DNA from: a virus
IMG/VR virus record: IMGVR_UViG_3300006916_000096
Coordinates: 1 to 42,438 of that record
DNA: 42,438 bases
Direction: 5' to 3' (one strand)
In this document: piece after piece, positions 1-10,096 of the stretch
How positions within the stretch are numbered: the first letter of the stretch is position 1
Layout of the letters: every line of letters starts with the position of its first letter
Program-made: the position numbers and the translations under genes
The notes under the pieces: model-generated
The model's input: the letters and a program-made list of their open reading frames with translations, nothing else
What the model was told of the DNA's origin: nothing
The model's database searches: none

Positions 1-1
1 A

Positions 2-1357
2 ACTAACAATAATATAATCTCAGACCCAAGCAATCAAGAAGCTAAAGTTTTAATTGATAACGCTGTAGATGAAACTTTAATTACTGAAGACTTCCCAAGG
101 TTAATGCCTGGTGAAGGGTCAAACCAACAAACAATAGAAGAAACTTTTAATCAAGAAATCCTTGATAATAAAAATAATGTTGTAAAAGACCCTAAGAAAA
201 GTTTCTTATCTAAGCTATGGGATGGTGTTAAGGATGTAATAGTAACACAAGTCCAAGACCCTGCAAACCAACGAGCACTCTTTGCATACGCTGTTAGTCG
301 TGCTTTGGGATACGATGGGGTTACCCTTGCAAGCCAAGTATTAGCTAATGAGTGGGAGCAAAAAGCTGCTACTACAAAACATGAGCGAGAGCTTGAGCGT
401 ATCTATGGTAAAGAGAAAATAGCTGCAATGAAAAAGCAAAGAGAAAATCAAACTATTGATTACTCTAAACCTGTTGTTCTTTATAATGCAGATCAGAATC
501 AAAACGTTACAGTATATTTATCTAAAGACAATCAAAGCTTTACATTTGGAACTGGAGATACGCAACCCTACTCAATACAATCTTTATTAAGTAAAGGGTA
601 TGTTGTTGGTGAGGGGCTAGACTTTGAAGATCAAAGGCAAGTACTCACTGACTTTATGTTAACAGATGCAGAAACAATAACTGGTGATTTGATTGATGAG
701 TTAAATGCTAATGAAGATATAAAGCCTGGTGTTAGGCAAGGTATTATTAAGGAGCTTAACAACGCTAAGTCACCTTATGTTATTAGAGAAGCTATGGTTG
801 CTTTTACTAACAAGTATGGTAAAACAGCAGATTATAATTCTAGTGATGTTCAGGCTATGGCTAGCAGAGGTATTCAAAATTACCTTCGTGCAGTATCTCA
901 GGGTAGAGCTAAAGGTTCTAAAGATCTTATAGGTTATATGGACTATGAAGCACTTACGTACGACATTAGTAAAACTAATATACCAGAAGCATTCTTTAGT
1001 ATTGCTGGTAATCCAGAGCAAGAGATAGGTGTTAACGGTTGGTCTCGTACTAACAATGTAGTAGGTAAAATTACGAATAACATTAACTCAAGATTAGGTA
1101 AAGGTTCTTACACAGAGGCAGATATATATGGTGTATTGTCTGACGAATTCCTTAAAGAATTTGGAGATGGTACAAATAAGTTTGCTACTTACTGGACCAA
1201 AGCATCTAAAAATACTTCAGATAAAAAAGCTGAAGCTGTATCACCAGCTATGTTGTGGATTCAAGGTATTGTATCAGGACAAGAAGCATCACCTGATTAC
1301 AAATCTCCAAGCTTAAAAGAAGTACTTGATATGCTAGCTGATAGAAAGAAATCCTAA
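2..1357 (+). CDS. Internal virion protein, 5' end cut by the window
   Basis: The frame is open to the left edge with no stop, so the true start lies outside the window; the first internal ATG, at 104, is not preceded by a convincing ribosome binding site. About 451 codons are visible. I recognise no catalytic motif. It begins with an acidic, glutamine- and asparagine-rich stretch, then a short hydrophobic region near the sequence ALFAYAVSRALGYDG, then a lysine/glutamate-rich helix that could be a coiled coil (around nucleotides 350-450). It sits 25 bp upstream of the very large lysozyme-bearing virion protein and is read in the same direction. In T7-supergroup phages the genes just before the gp16-like protein encode inner-core or ejection proteins (gp14, gp15), so this role is inferred from position, not from sequence similarity. 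Confidence 0.6.
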   Translation, partial: TNNNIISDPSNQEAKVLIDNAVDETLITEDFPRLMPGEGSNQQTIEETFNQEILDNKNNVVKDPKKSFLSKLWDGVKDVIVTQVQDPANQRALFAYAVSRALGYDGVTLASQVLANEWEQKAATTKHERELERIYGKEKIAAMKKQRENQTIDYSKPVVLYNADQNQNVTVYLSKDNQSFTFGTGDTQPYSIQSLLSKGYVVGEGLDFEDQRQVLTDFMLTDAETITGDLIDELNANEDIKPGVRQGIIKELNNAKSPYVIREAMVAFTNKYGKTADYNSSDVQAMASRGIQNYLRAVSQGRAKGSKDLIGYMDYEALTYDISKTNIPEAFFSIAGNPEQEIGVNGWSRTNNVVGKITNNINSRLGKGSYTEADIYGVLSDEFLKEFGDGTNKFATYWTKASKNTSDKKAEAVSPAMLWIQGIVSGQEASPDYKSPSLKEVLDMLADRKKS

Positions 1358-1382
1358 CCTGATTACAGGAGAATAGTCGATT

Positions 1383-4300
1383 ATGAGCGACAACAAACAA
1401 GTATATTATGGGCAAGACGCAATAGCTCAAGTCGAACAAAACATAGGTAGAGAACTAACCTATGCGGAGAAACGAGTAGTTGAGGAAGAGGGGTACGTTG
1501 CTACCCCTTACCTTGACACTAAAGGTATTATTACACAGGGAGTTGGTCAAACTGGGGAATGGATTGAAAAAGGTTTTGAAGCTGCTTATCAACACCACGT
1601 TGACAGAGCTGAAAGACGAATCCCAGGCCTAAGAGATCTACCAGAAGCCTTGCAAGCTGAGCTAATACAAGCTGAGTATAGAGGTGACTTGGGTACTTCT
1701 CCGACTTTTGTACGATTATTAAATGAAGGTAACTACGAAGAAGCGTCTTCTGAGTTCCTTGATAACAATGATTATCGCAGATCACAGGAAGAAGGTACAG
1801 GCGTGCACAAGAGAATGAAAAAAGTCTCTGATGCAGTAGCCTCTTATGCCTCAGAAAAGAGGAGAGCAGTACCTGAGGCTGCACTTCTCACAGACGACTT
1901 TCAAGTCGGAAACTCAGGGTTCTCTTTTCTTGACGGTGATACTATCATTAATCAAGAAACTGGGGAGCGTGTTAGGTTTCCAGAAATAGACTTAGCTGAG
2001 CTTACTAAAGTAACTCGTGAAGAGGGTTACTCAGTAGGTGAAGCTGGTGGTGAGAAGGTAAAACAATATGTTTCTTATCTTGCCAATAAGTATGGATACA
2101 CAAACGTAACAACAACTGATAAAGAAGATAAGTATGGTCGTAAGATTGGGGACCTTAGGGACTCCAATGGAAACTCTTTTACTAACTTCTTGATTAGTGC
2201 AGGTATCGCAAGGCCTACCTTTATAGGTGAATCTACACACATGATGTCTGATGATAGCTATACAAGGTTTTTGTATGGTGAAGGTCTTAGAGCCCTGCGT
2301 AAGGATGAACCACAAACAGATTATGAACTAGCTTCAGAGCTAATTAAAGTAGCAAGCCTTGATCCTACTAATGGTGTACCTCTTGCTAAGATGGATGCAT
2401 TTAATGAGGAAGAGTATGCTTCATTTCCTGATTTGTTTTCGGGTGTAGTCTTAAGAAACAAAGATGCAAACTTTGATAACACATCTAAAACACCATGGTC
2501 TGATGCATGGGGTGCAGGTATTAGTTCTGCAAGTAATGCTTTTAAGCTTACTGGTGCAGCTCTTATGGATACTATGGACCTTGATAATGCTCAAGCCTGG
2601 CTAGAAGGTAGTGTAGCTGAAAGTAAATTTACATTAGCTAGAGCACCTAAGGTTAGACTTAGTTATAAGGATGTAGATTGGACTTCGTTCGATCAGGTTA
2701 CAGAGTTCTTAGGTGCTAATGTTGCAATGTCCTTGCCGTTTATGGGTGTTACTGCAGCTTCGGTACTTGCTGCTCCATTTACATATGGTGGTAGTCTTGC
2801 AGCACCTGTAGCTATGTACTCAGGTATGATACTTGATGAAATGCCAGGCAGAATGGAAGATAAAAGCTATGGTGCAGCCCTTGCTGGTGGTACTCTTGCA
2901 GCTGCATTGGATCGTTTAGGTCTTAAGGCAGCAATGGGTACTTTTACGCCTAGTCATTTTCTTACAGGAGAAGCTAAAGAAAAAGCATTAGATGCTATAT
3001 TGCAAGCTGGTATGGCTGAAACTAGAGATCAAGCTAAACAAGTATTAGCTAACTCTACTAAACGTGAGCTGCTATCTTATGTAGGGGATGCTGGTGATTT
3101 TGTAAAGAACCAAATTACTAAGTCATACATTTTAAAACAGACAGCTAAACGATTGGCTGTTGCTGGTGGTATTGAGGGGTCTACAGAGGTTCTCCAAGAG
3201 CTTACCCAATACACTGCGGCTGTACTTGGATCTGATAAAACTTGGGACTACGCTGAGTTAGAAGAACGTATGGCTAATGCTTTGATTGCTGGTGGTATGA
3301 TTGGTAGTGCCTTCTCTGTACCTGGCGCTGCATTTCAAGCAGGTTCATGGACAGATGCAGGTGTTGCTAAATCTGAGTATGATAAAAGATTTGATGATGC
3401 TACTACAGGGTTTAGGCAAGAAGCGGCTGATGATACTTCTGATGGGACAAAGATAGGCGTAGTGCCTAGTATTACATACAAGTTAAACAATGTATGGCGA
3501 AGTCTTAGAAGTAGAGATGAAGCTGATAGAAGGTCTGGTAGAGACCCTGACAGCAGGGAAAAGTTTGATACAGTAGCAGATGCTGGTGAGACTAGAAGAG
3601 AAGAGCGTACTCGTACACAAAAGCTTAAGGATGCTTTGTCAGATCCTGTAGCGGCATTACGTACCGCTCTAGATACTCGCATTACCACTGATATGCTACA
3701 AAAAAGTAAAGCACTACGATTACTATACGATCAGTTTGGTGGTAGAAAAAATAAAACATATGGTGGTGTAGACTTTCAGAATGATAAGATACTTAACTTT
3801 ACACACTTTGAAAGTTTCTTACGTCCTATTGAGGATGTCCTAAGTAGCTTTAAGGTTAAGGCTAAGTCTTATGGTAAAAGAAAGAAAGCTATATCAGCTT
3901 TAATGTATGACTTTTATTTATCGGAAATAAAACCTATTACTGATGGTAAAGGTAATAAGAAACACATGGGTGTGGATCAGATCTTAGAGGCTATTGATTG
4001 GAATAACTTATCCAAGCAAGAGTTTACAGACAACGCTCAAGCTATCAAAGAGTTTATGGCTGATCTGTATGCAGTAGATGATGCAATGTTTCGTAACATT
4101 ACAGCAGTTCAAGAAGCCACAGGTGAAACTAGAATTGGTAACTTGCAAGACCACATCTTTAGAAGTAAAACATTTTTAAAATCAGCTATAGCTAAGGATA
4201 GAGCTAAGTTCTCTAAGTTGTTACAAGAAGAGTATGACTTAAGCCCTGAGGTAGCCAATGCTGTTACTGATTTAATAGTTGATAATCCAGATGTTAACAC

Positions 4301-5936
4301 ATTAGATGAAGCCTTTGACTTAACTAAGGGTGGTATCTTCCCCAAGACACACAAGAGACGTTCATTAAATATCTCTGATAACCCTAAGTTTTCTAATTAC
4401 TTAGAGCAAGATCTGTTTAGAAACCTTGAGAACCTAATGAAAGGTTCTGCACGTTACATGACTATGAGTAGGTTTATTGGTCGTGACAGTAAGGTTCTTA
4501 TGGAACAGCTTAGACAAGTATATGAGGACCTAAGGGGTGACGCTGAGATCGGGTCAGAAGCTGAGATAGCAGCCCGAGAAGCTATAGAAGATATTGCATC
4601 AGACATTAGAGATTTGGTTAACGCTGATTCTGGTAACTATAAAAGGATTGATAATACAGCTATACGTGGAGCACAAAAGTTCTTAACTGTTACAGCTACA
4701 TTATCTATGTTACCACTAGCAGCTATATCATCTATTGTAGAACTTGCCTTAGTATCTAAAGGTGCATCATTACGTAACTTACATAAGAATGCAGGATCAT
4801 TTGGGATGCTGGCAGGTAAGGAAATGTATGAGTACTTTAGAGAGATGGGTAGGATCACTGGTGTTGCACCTAAGTTTAGTACATTTGACTGGCAGTTAAA
4901 GTCAAGAGCTAAAAGATTAGGTGAGGACTACAGGCACAAGGATATTGATGACCCCCGTAAGATGATGAGAGAAGCAGGCTTCCTGTCGCAAAAGACTGGT
5001 GCTGCTACAGTAGTCGGTGTATCTGAGACTAACCAGTTTACAGAAGCATTGATGAACTCGTTCTTTAAAATTATTGGTTTGCAAGGTATTACTAACCTTA
5101 CACGTACCATGAGGGCAGCTATCTACAATGATTTCTTAATAGAAAATATTGACATCATCCATAGACAAGAAGGTAAACCACCTACTAATGAATCTATGGA
5201 AGCTGAAAAGATGTTAAGGTATATGGGTATACCTATAGATAGAATGCTAGAGCTATCTCGTAGACTGATGGTAGCTCAAGACATGGGTGTAATGCCTGAT
5301 GAAGCTTTGCTTGCTGCTTGGGATAAAGAGTTTAACAATGGTTTGATAAACTTTATTAATGCTGCAGTACCAATGCCAGGTGCTATGAGTAGACCTTTGT
5401 TCTACAGTAACCCGCACTTTGCAATGTTTACGCAGTTCCAAGGTTTTATCTCTGAGTTTACAGCAAATCACTTACCTAATATGTGGGATAGTATTAAGAC
5501 TGCAAATCCAGGCATGAAGTTCTCAGCCTTTGCATCAATCATGTCTATGCTTATGTTAGGTTACGCTTCACAACATCTTAAAGATCTCATCAAGTTTGGT
5601 GAATCATCACCATATCTTTCTGATCAAGAGAAATATTTGAGAGCCTTGTACTCTACAGGGTTGTTAGGTACAACAGAAAGAATATGGAGTAACAATTATG
5701 TCTTGCCTCTCTACAAGGATAGAAGTAGAAATGCAGGAGAAGCAGTTTGGAATCTTGTATCAGGAGAAGCCCCTGTTGCAGGTATCTTTGAAAACATAGT
5801 GGGCTTCGGACAGGGTGTCATGGAGGGTAGTTCCCGTAGTATTATGAAGAGAGGCTTAGGCTTAACTCCGCTAGGTCCCTTTAAACATAGACTGTATGAC
5901 ACATCTGTAGAACAAGGTTGGATAACAGGAGAATAG
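1383..5936 (+). CDS. Giant internal virion protein with lysozyme and SNase-like domains
   Basis: This 1517-residue protein is placed like T7 gp16, an ejected inner-core protein that helps DNA cross the cell envelope. Residues about 20-160 look like a T4-type (GH24) lysozyme: E36, D45 and T51 have exactly the spacing of T4 lysozyme E11, D20 and T26. Residues about 178-280 resemble staphylococcal nuclease: DGDT at 184-187, R198, D203, E206 and DKYGR at 249-253 match its metal-binding and catalytic positions (D21, R35, D40, E43, R87). The remaining 1200 residues contain several hydrophobic stretches (about 440-480, 495-520, 632-655, 1100-1125, 1380-1398) that could insert into membranes. An AGGAGAA site precedes the ATG by about 12 nt. 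The gene ends TAG TAA and the next begins 4 bp later. The virion role is inferred from size and neighbours; the two domains are read from motifs. Confidence 0.8.
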   Translation: MSDNKQVYYGQDAIAQVEQNIGRELTYAEKRVVEEEGYVATPYLDTKGIITQGVGQTGEWIEKGFEAAYQHHVDRAERRIPGLRDLPEALQAELIQAEYRGDLGTSPTFVRLLNEGNYEEASSEFLDNNDYRRSQEEGTGVHKRMKKVSDAVASYASEKRRAVPEAALLTDDFQVGNSGFSFLDGDTIINQETGERVRFPEIDLAELTKVTREEGYSVGEAGGEKVKQYVSYLANKYGYTNVTTTDKEDKYGRKIGDLRDSNGNSFTNFLISAGIARPTFIGESTHMMSDDSYTRFLYGEGLRALRKDEPQTDYELASELIKVASLDPTNGVPLAKMDAFNEEEYASFPDLFSGVVLRNKDANFDNTSKTPWSDAWGAGISSASNAFKLTGAALMDTMDLDNAQAWLEGSVAESKFTLARAPKVRLSYKDVDWTSFDQVTEFLGANVAMSLPFMGVTAASVLAAPFTYGGSLAAPVAMYSGMILDEMPGRMEDKSYGAALAGGTLAAALDRLGLKAAMGTFTPSHFLTGEAKEKALDAILQAGMAETRDQAKQVLANSTKRELLSYVGDAGDFVKNQITKSYILKQTAKRLAVAGGIEGSTEVLQELTQYTAAVLGSDKTWDYAELEERMANALIAGGMIGSAFSVPGAAFQAGSWTDAGVAKSEYDKRFDDATTGFRQEAADDTSDGTKIGVVPSITYKLNNVWRSLRSRDEADRRSGRDPDSREKFDTVADAGETRREERTRTQKLKDALSDPVAALRTALDTRITTDMLQKSKALRLLYDQFGGRKNKTYGGVDFQNDKILNFTHFESFLRPIEDVLSSFKVKAKSYGKRKKAISALMYDFYLSEIKPITDGKGNKKHMGVDQILEAIDWNNLSKQEFTDNAQAIKEFMADLYAVDDAMFRNITAVQEATGETRIGNLQDHIFRSKTFLKSAIAKDRAKFSKLLQEEYDLSPEVANAVTDLIVDNPDVNTLDEAFDLTKGGIFPKTHKRRSLNISDNPKFSNYLEQDLFRNLENLMKGSARYMTMSRFIGRDSKVLMEQLRQVYEDLRGDAEIGSEAEIAAREAIEDIASDIRDLVNADSGNYKRIDNTAIRGAQKFLTVTATLSMLPLAAISSIVELALVSKGASLRNLHKNAGSFGMLAGKEMYEYFREMGRITGVAPKFSTFDWQLKSRAKRLGEDYRHKDIDDPRKMMREAGFLSQKTGAATVVGVSETNQFTEALMNSFFKIIGLQGITNLTRTMRAAIYNDFLIENIDIIHRQEGKPPTNESMEAEKMLRYMGIPIDRMLELSRRLMVAQDMGVMPDEALLAAWDKEFNNGLINFINAAVPMPGAMSRPLFYSNPHFAMFTQFQGFISEFTANHLPNMWDSIKTANPGMKFSAFASIMSMLMLGYASQHLKDLIKFGESSPYLSDQEKYLRALYSTGLLGTTERIWSNNYVLPLYKDRSRNAGEAVWNLVSGEAPVAGIFENIVGFGQGVMEGSSRSIMKRGLGLTPLGPFKHRLYDTSVEQGWITGE

Positions 5937-5939
5937 TAA

Positions 5940-8900
5940 ATGGCTAGAAGAGCAGGCGGGTCTACGATTGTAGGCCCCAAGGAACTTACAGCAGAAGAGA
6001 TGGATCAAAGGCTAGAGGAACAGCTAGCACAGTTACGAGGTCAGGCTGAGGAAGGCAGGGCTGAACGTGAAAGAATGGATGAAGAGTTTGGGCCAACGGA
6101 AGGCCTTCTTCCTTCAGATGATTTGGAACAGCGTCTTGTTACTGAGACTACAGCTGACCCGAGTCAAGTAGACTTAGCACCCCCTCAAGCCCAACAGGGT
6201 ATTGATGAAGACCCAAGGGCAGCACAGCGTGAAGCTGAAAGAGTCCCAGGATTACTTGAGCGTACAGGTATACAACCTGCACAACAAGGTGAGACTGTTG
6301 GTTTGTTAGGTGTAGAGGAATCTTTAGGTCATGACATGACTAACAGATTAAGAGGTTTTGCTGATACAATATCTAATCAACTTGACCCTATATCTCTACC
6401 TATAAAGCAAGCAACTGATATGGACCCTAATAATCCATTGTTTGATAGTCAGTTAGAAAAGTTTAACAGGGATGACAAAGAGACTACCATGCGTATGAAC
6501 AAGGGCCCAAGCTCCCTTGCTCTTACAAAGTCTAACCTACTATTATCTAGACAAGGTTTGGGTATAGGTCAATGGAACCCTAAGTGGAATCCAGCTGAAG
6601 TAGATATAGATGGAGATGGTAAACTAACTAACTATAATGACCTAACGACCACACAGCCTGCAATAATTAACCCAGTGTATGGGCTAGCTATTGCTTCTGT
6701 AATAGAACCATTTATGTTACAGCAAGAAGCTATGGGTGCTACTCAGGAAGTAGAAGCTCAACGTGGAAGACCACAAGAGATGGAGCAAGACTTCTCTATG
6801 CAGGGCTTAGGTCGTGAGTTGTTTAAGGGTGTACGTAAGATGCGTTCTGAAATGGAAGGTGAATCTTCTGATGCATACGTACAAGACTACAATAACATGA
6901 CACCTGAAGCCTTTGAGTTATTAGGTAAGTGGGGTATGGATACCTACGCCCAAGCTAATCCTAACATGGTAACTATATTACCAGGTCAGAAGGGTGAGGC
7001 TACTAGAGGTTATGCACTAACTAGAGAAGGTTTTGAAACTTTAGAAAAAGAAGTACACAAGTACAGACCTGTGGACTTTGACTACCCGTTGATGGTTAGT
7101 AAATCACCAACAGGTGGCATGGAGTTTGAAGGCTCTCTGGCTAGAACTAGCACTGGTCAAAACCCTAACCCCGATCCTGATGTTGTGCAAGAAGCAAAGC
7201 AAAATGCCCATGAGGTAGATGTTGTATTTGATAATCAAAGATCTAAGATTGCTTTGATGTTTGGTTCTTATGCGTTTGCTACTAATCCTATATCATCAGG
7301 TAGAGGTACGGGTGGTAACTACACTCACAATGCTTTTGATTTAGGTGAGCAAAGATACAATAAAATTTTAGGGATAGCTAAGAAGCAGGAAACTATTGTT
7401 CAGAAAAAACAAATAGCTTTGAAAGAAGCACAAGCTGCGTATACAGAAAACCCTTTACCATTTTTAATGTATAAGATTAATAAATTAAAAGAGGATATAA
7501 CGTTTAGGCAAGAGCTTGTTAGAAAGTTTAGTGACCCTAACGTACTTAGGAACTTGTACTATCAGAATGCTAACAAACACTTAGAGGTTTTAGTTAACCT
7601 AGCTAAGTATGATGGACAAGTGTTCCACTATAGCTACTTTAATCAGAAAGCTACTCAAAGACTTACTACTCATCAAAACAAGATGTCATTCCAAAACAGT
7701 CACCTTGTTAGAAACATAGTAGGATCTGGTGTTAAGTATCAGATACAACCCCGAAGTGGATCTCCAATGGAAAAGAACTTCTTAGAGAACATGGGGTATT
7801 TATTCTTTGATGGTGCTGGATTAATACCTGAAGCATCTGTAAAGAATGCTAGGGAACATATGTATGGTAGAACACCTAGGTATAACAAACTAGTAGCTAT
7901 TGGTACTAAGATTAAAAATGCACTAGACAACTATGATCCTACTGCTACACAGAATCAACTCAAGAATGTTAAGAGTACTCCTAAGGGTATCTCGGGTGTA
8001 GATGGAATCAAAGCTACTTTGCCTCAGGTTCTTCTACAAGATATGGATGTTAAGTCTTTCTTAGAATCTATAACTAATGAGAACGATTCGCACAAACACT
8101 TTATTCAAGTGGTAGATTATTTAGTTGAGTTAGCAAAGTATGATGCAGCTGTAAAGTCTGGATCATCATTTCATACATCTATAAATGCTATAGAGATTGA
8201 TGGGATATCTAACGGGCTAGCATCTATGTTTGCTGCTTTAGGCATGGAGTCTAAGTTGTATCGTGTAGGTGTTAAGAGAGCTGCAGGTCAAGAGAAAATA
8301 CTAGGTAACTTTAAAGACATACCTAACAGGGATGCCTATGAAGGAGACATAAGAGATACTCTGCAAGAAAACCTTGAAGAAATTATGAATGGCGAGGTTG
8401 GTTCTACTGTATTGCATGATGCCGCTTGGATGCGTAAGTATGGATACAATGAAGCGCAAGTAGATATGCTTAGGGATATGATTACATTAGCATCAGAAGA
8501 TAAAGGTAACTTTAGGAAGATGCCGTTGATGACATTCAGTTACGGGCAAGAACTACAGAACCTTATTGATTCCGTGTATGATACTATACTAAGTAACCCA
8601 GAGCTTGAGACTCTAATTAAAAGTGATTTCCCTGGGGGTGTACCTAAAGCTGCAGAGTTCCTTAATGATTTCAGAAATCAAGCTATTGAGCTAACATTAG
8701 GTAATGAGATAACTAACTTTGCATCTAGCCTAAAAAGATTTGTAGAAGTGTCTGCTTTGTACGGTAGACCTGTAACTCTTGATAGTCCTTCAGGTGGCAA
8801 GGTATCCTTTGGTGGGTTTGTAACTAAGGATGATCCTACAAGATCTACTTACAAGACGCAAGCTGCTGCCCCAGTAGATACTTCTGGAAGAAGATTGAAC

Positions 8901-9740
8901 AGGAAAAAGCTTGAGGCTCAACTAGAAAAGACTACTGATCCTAAACGTAAAGCTGCAATACAAAAACAGATTGATAGAATACCACCAGAAACTAAGGTAG
9001 TTGTTACACCTAAAGTACGGGAGTTTACTCCGTATGCTGAGAAGCAAGGCATGATAGGTGCAAGGGCTAGGGGTTCTATCTTGATTGCATTTGGTCAGGG
9101 ATATGACGGTGCTACTATGTTAAATGTATTTGCTGGAAAGAACTGGCAGAATATTACAAGAGAAAATAAAGGGAAGGGACCTTTTGTACTACCTATTTAT
9201 GATGCTATTGTAACAGACTTAGGTTCTATGACAGCTTCTCGTAGAGCTATTAATAACTCTTGGTTAGACCTAACTACATCAGGTGGTGTACTTAAAAGTT
9301 TAGAAAAGAATGTTATTGGTAATGTACATTTTGGTAGAAAAGATTACATGGGCAAGAACTTGAAGTCTGCTATAGACATGGAAGCTGATGGTGATCTTGT
9401 GAAATGGGTAGCTAGTAAACTTGTTAGATTATCTACAGCTAATCCTGATGTAAAAGAAACTGGAAGAACTTTCAGGGATAGATTGTTGGAAGAGACAGCA
9501 ACATATGGAGATCTCGTAGCTGCTCAAGAGTTCTTGTTAAGAAATGAATACACCATTGATGGTCAATCTCCACAAGAACAAGTAGGGAAGCTAGTCAGGG
9601 ATGCTATTAAGAACTCAAGGAAGGCAGCTCAGAATATCAAAAAGGATTATGATGTTATGGGCACAGAAGCAGAGGTACTACAGTATGCTGCTGATGATTT
9701 AAAACTTAGCAAAGTCCTTAAAGCTTTTGACGAGCAGTGA
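5940..9740 (+). CDS. Large internal virion protein, 1266 aa
   Basis: No known domain is recognised. The first about 110 residues are rich in Glu, Gln and Arg and are probably coiled coil or disordered. D222, D224, D226 and G227 form an EF-hand-like calcium loop (DIDGDGKL), but the usual acidic residue at loop position 12 is Asn, so metal binding is uncertain. Lysine-rich helical segments follow near residues 475-525. It starts 3 bp after the preceding gene, whose 3' end supplies an AGGAGAA ribosome binding site, so the two are probably translated together. It is the last plus-strand gene before a strong terminator. Size and position suggest a second ejection or inner-core protein, like T7 gp15 or gp16; this is inference. 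Confidence 0.6.
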   Translation: MARRAGGSTIVGPKELTAEEMDQRLEEQLAQLRGQAEEGRAERERMDEEFGPTEGLLPSDDLEQRLVTETTADPSQVDLAPPQAQQGIDEDPRAAQREAERVPGLLERTGIQPAQQGETVGLLGVEESLGHDMTNRLRGFADTISNQLDPISLPIKQATDMDPNNPLFDSQLEKFNRDDKETTMRMNKGPSSLALTKSNLLLSRQGLGIGQWNPKWNPAEVDIDGDGKLTNYNDLTTTQPAIINPVYGLAIASVIEPFMLQQEAMGATQEVEAQRGRPQEMEQDFSMQGLGRELFKGVRKMRSEMEGESSDAYVQDYNNMTPEAFELLGKWGMDTYAQANPNMVTILPGQKGEATRGYALTREGFETLEKEVHKYRPVDFDYPLMVSKSPTGGMEFEGSLARTSTGQNPNPDPDVVQEAKQNAHEVDVVFDNQRSKIALMFGSYAFATNPISSGRGTGGNYTHNAFDLGEQRYNKILGIAKKQETIVQKKQIALKEAQAAYTENPLPFLMYKINKLKEDITFRQELVRKFSDPNVLRNLYYQNANKHLEVLVNLAKYDGQVFHYSYFNQKATQRLTTHQNKMSFQNSHLVRNIVGSGVKYQIQPRSGSPMEKNFLENMGYLFFDGAGLIPEASVKNAREHMYGRTPRYNKLVAIGTKIKNALDNYDPTATQNQLKNVKSTPKGISGVDGIKATLPQVLLQDMDVKSFLESITNENDSHKHFIQVVDYLVELAKYDAAVKSGSSFHTSINAIEIDGISNGLASMFAALGMESKLYRVGVKRAAGQEKILGNFKDIPNRDAYEGDIRDTLQENLEEIMNGEVGSTVLHDAAWMRKYGYNEAQVDMLRDMITLASEDKGNFRKMPLMTFSYGQELQNLIDSVYDTILSNPELETLIKSDFPGGVPKAAEFLNDFRNQAIELTLGNEITNFASSLKRFVEVSALYGRPVTLDSPSGGKVSFGGFVTKDDPTRSTYKTQAAAPVDTSGRRLNRKKLEAQLEKTTDPKRKAAIQKQIDRIPPETKVVVTPKVREFTPYAEKQGMIGARARGSILIAFGQGYDGATMLNVFAGKNWQNITRENKGKGPFVLPIYDAIVTDLGSMTASRRAINNSWLDLTTSGGVLKSLEKNVIGNVHFGRKDYMGKNLKSAIDMEADGDLVKWVASKLVRLSTANPDVKETGRTFRDRLLEETATYGDLVAAQEFLLRNEYTIDGQSPQEQVGKLVRDAIKNSRKAAQNIKKDYDVMGTEAEVLQYAADDLKLSKVLKAFDEQ

Positions 9741-9764
9741 GAACTTACCCGACATATAACAACT

Positions 9765-9793
9765 AAAAAAATAAGGGGCCCGCTAAGGCCCCT
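9765..9793 (-). terminator. Rho-independent terminator of the minus-strand module
   Basis: Read on the minus strand, a 7-bp stem (AGGGGCC / GGCCCCT) with a 6-nt loop is followed by TTATTTTTTT. It follows the last minus-strand gene, at 9825, and prevents read-through into the virion genes. Confidence 0.85.
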
Positions 9794-9796
9794 CTT

Positions 9797-9826
9797 GGAC
9801 CCCTTTATTGGGGTCCTTTTTTTTTT
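9797..9826 (+). terminator. Rho-independent terminator of the virion gene module
   Basis: A perfect 7-bp stem (GGACCCC / GGGGTCC) with a TTTATT loop is followed by ten T residues. It lies 57 bp after the last plus-strand virion gene and its T tract touches the stop codon of the converging gene. With the neighbouring minus-strand terminator it insulates two converging units. Confidence 0.92.
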
Positions 9827-10094
9827 AATAACCTTTCTTATTTAGAATAGGTTGTGCTTCTTTCACTGTAGCTCTAGCTTTGTTTGCTAAATCATTAGCC
9901 ATTGCCTCGGCCCTTTCAGGCTCCATCCCTTGGGCAATATAACCTGCAAAGTTTTCTGCAGCTACGTGTTCAATGATAGCCTCGTTGATCTCTGGTGTAT
10001 ATGCAAGTGCTGGATCAAGACCTAGCTCCTCTACGTATTCCATATCATCAATACCATCATGTCTCATAATGTTATATGATTTCTTTTCACTCAT
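9825..10094 (-). CDS. Small acidic protein of unknown function, 89 aa
   Basis: Not recognised. It is an acidic, alanine- and glutamate-rich, probably helical protein with no cysteine pairs and no membrane segment. It begins 2 bp after the stop of the MazG-like gene, with AAGGAT as a likely ribosome binding site, and is the last gene of the leftward operon, directly before the terminator. It follows RNA polymerase, a small unknown gene and the MazG-like gene, so it would be made together with them. Coding status is supported by its tight packing in the operon and by the terminator placed at its end. Confidence 0.65.
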   Translation of the reverse strand: MSEKKSYNIMRHDGIDDMEYVEELGLDPALAYTPEINEAIIEHVAAENFAGYIAQGMEPERAEAMANDLANKARATVKEAQPILNKKGY

Positions 10095-10096
10095 TG

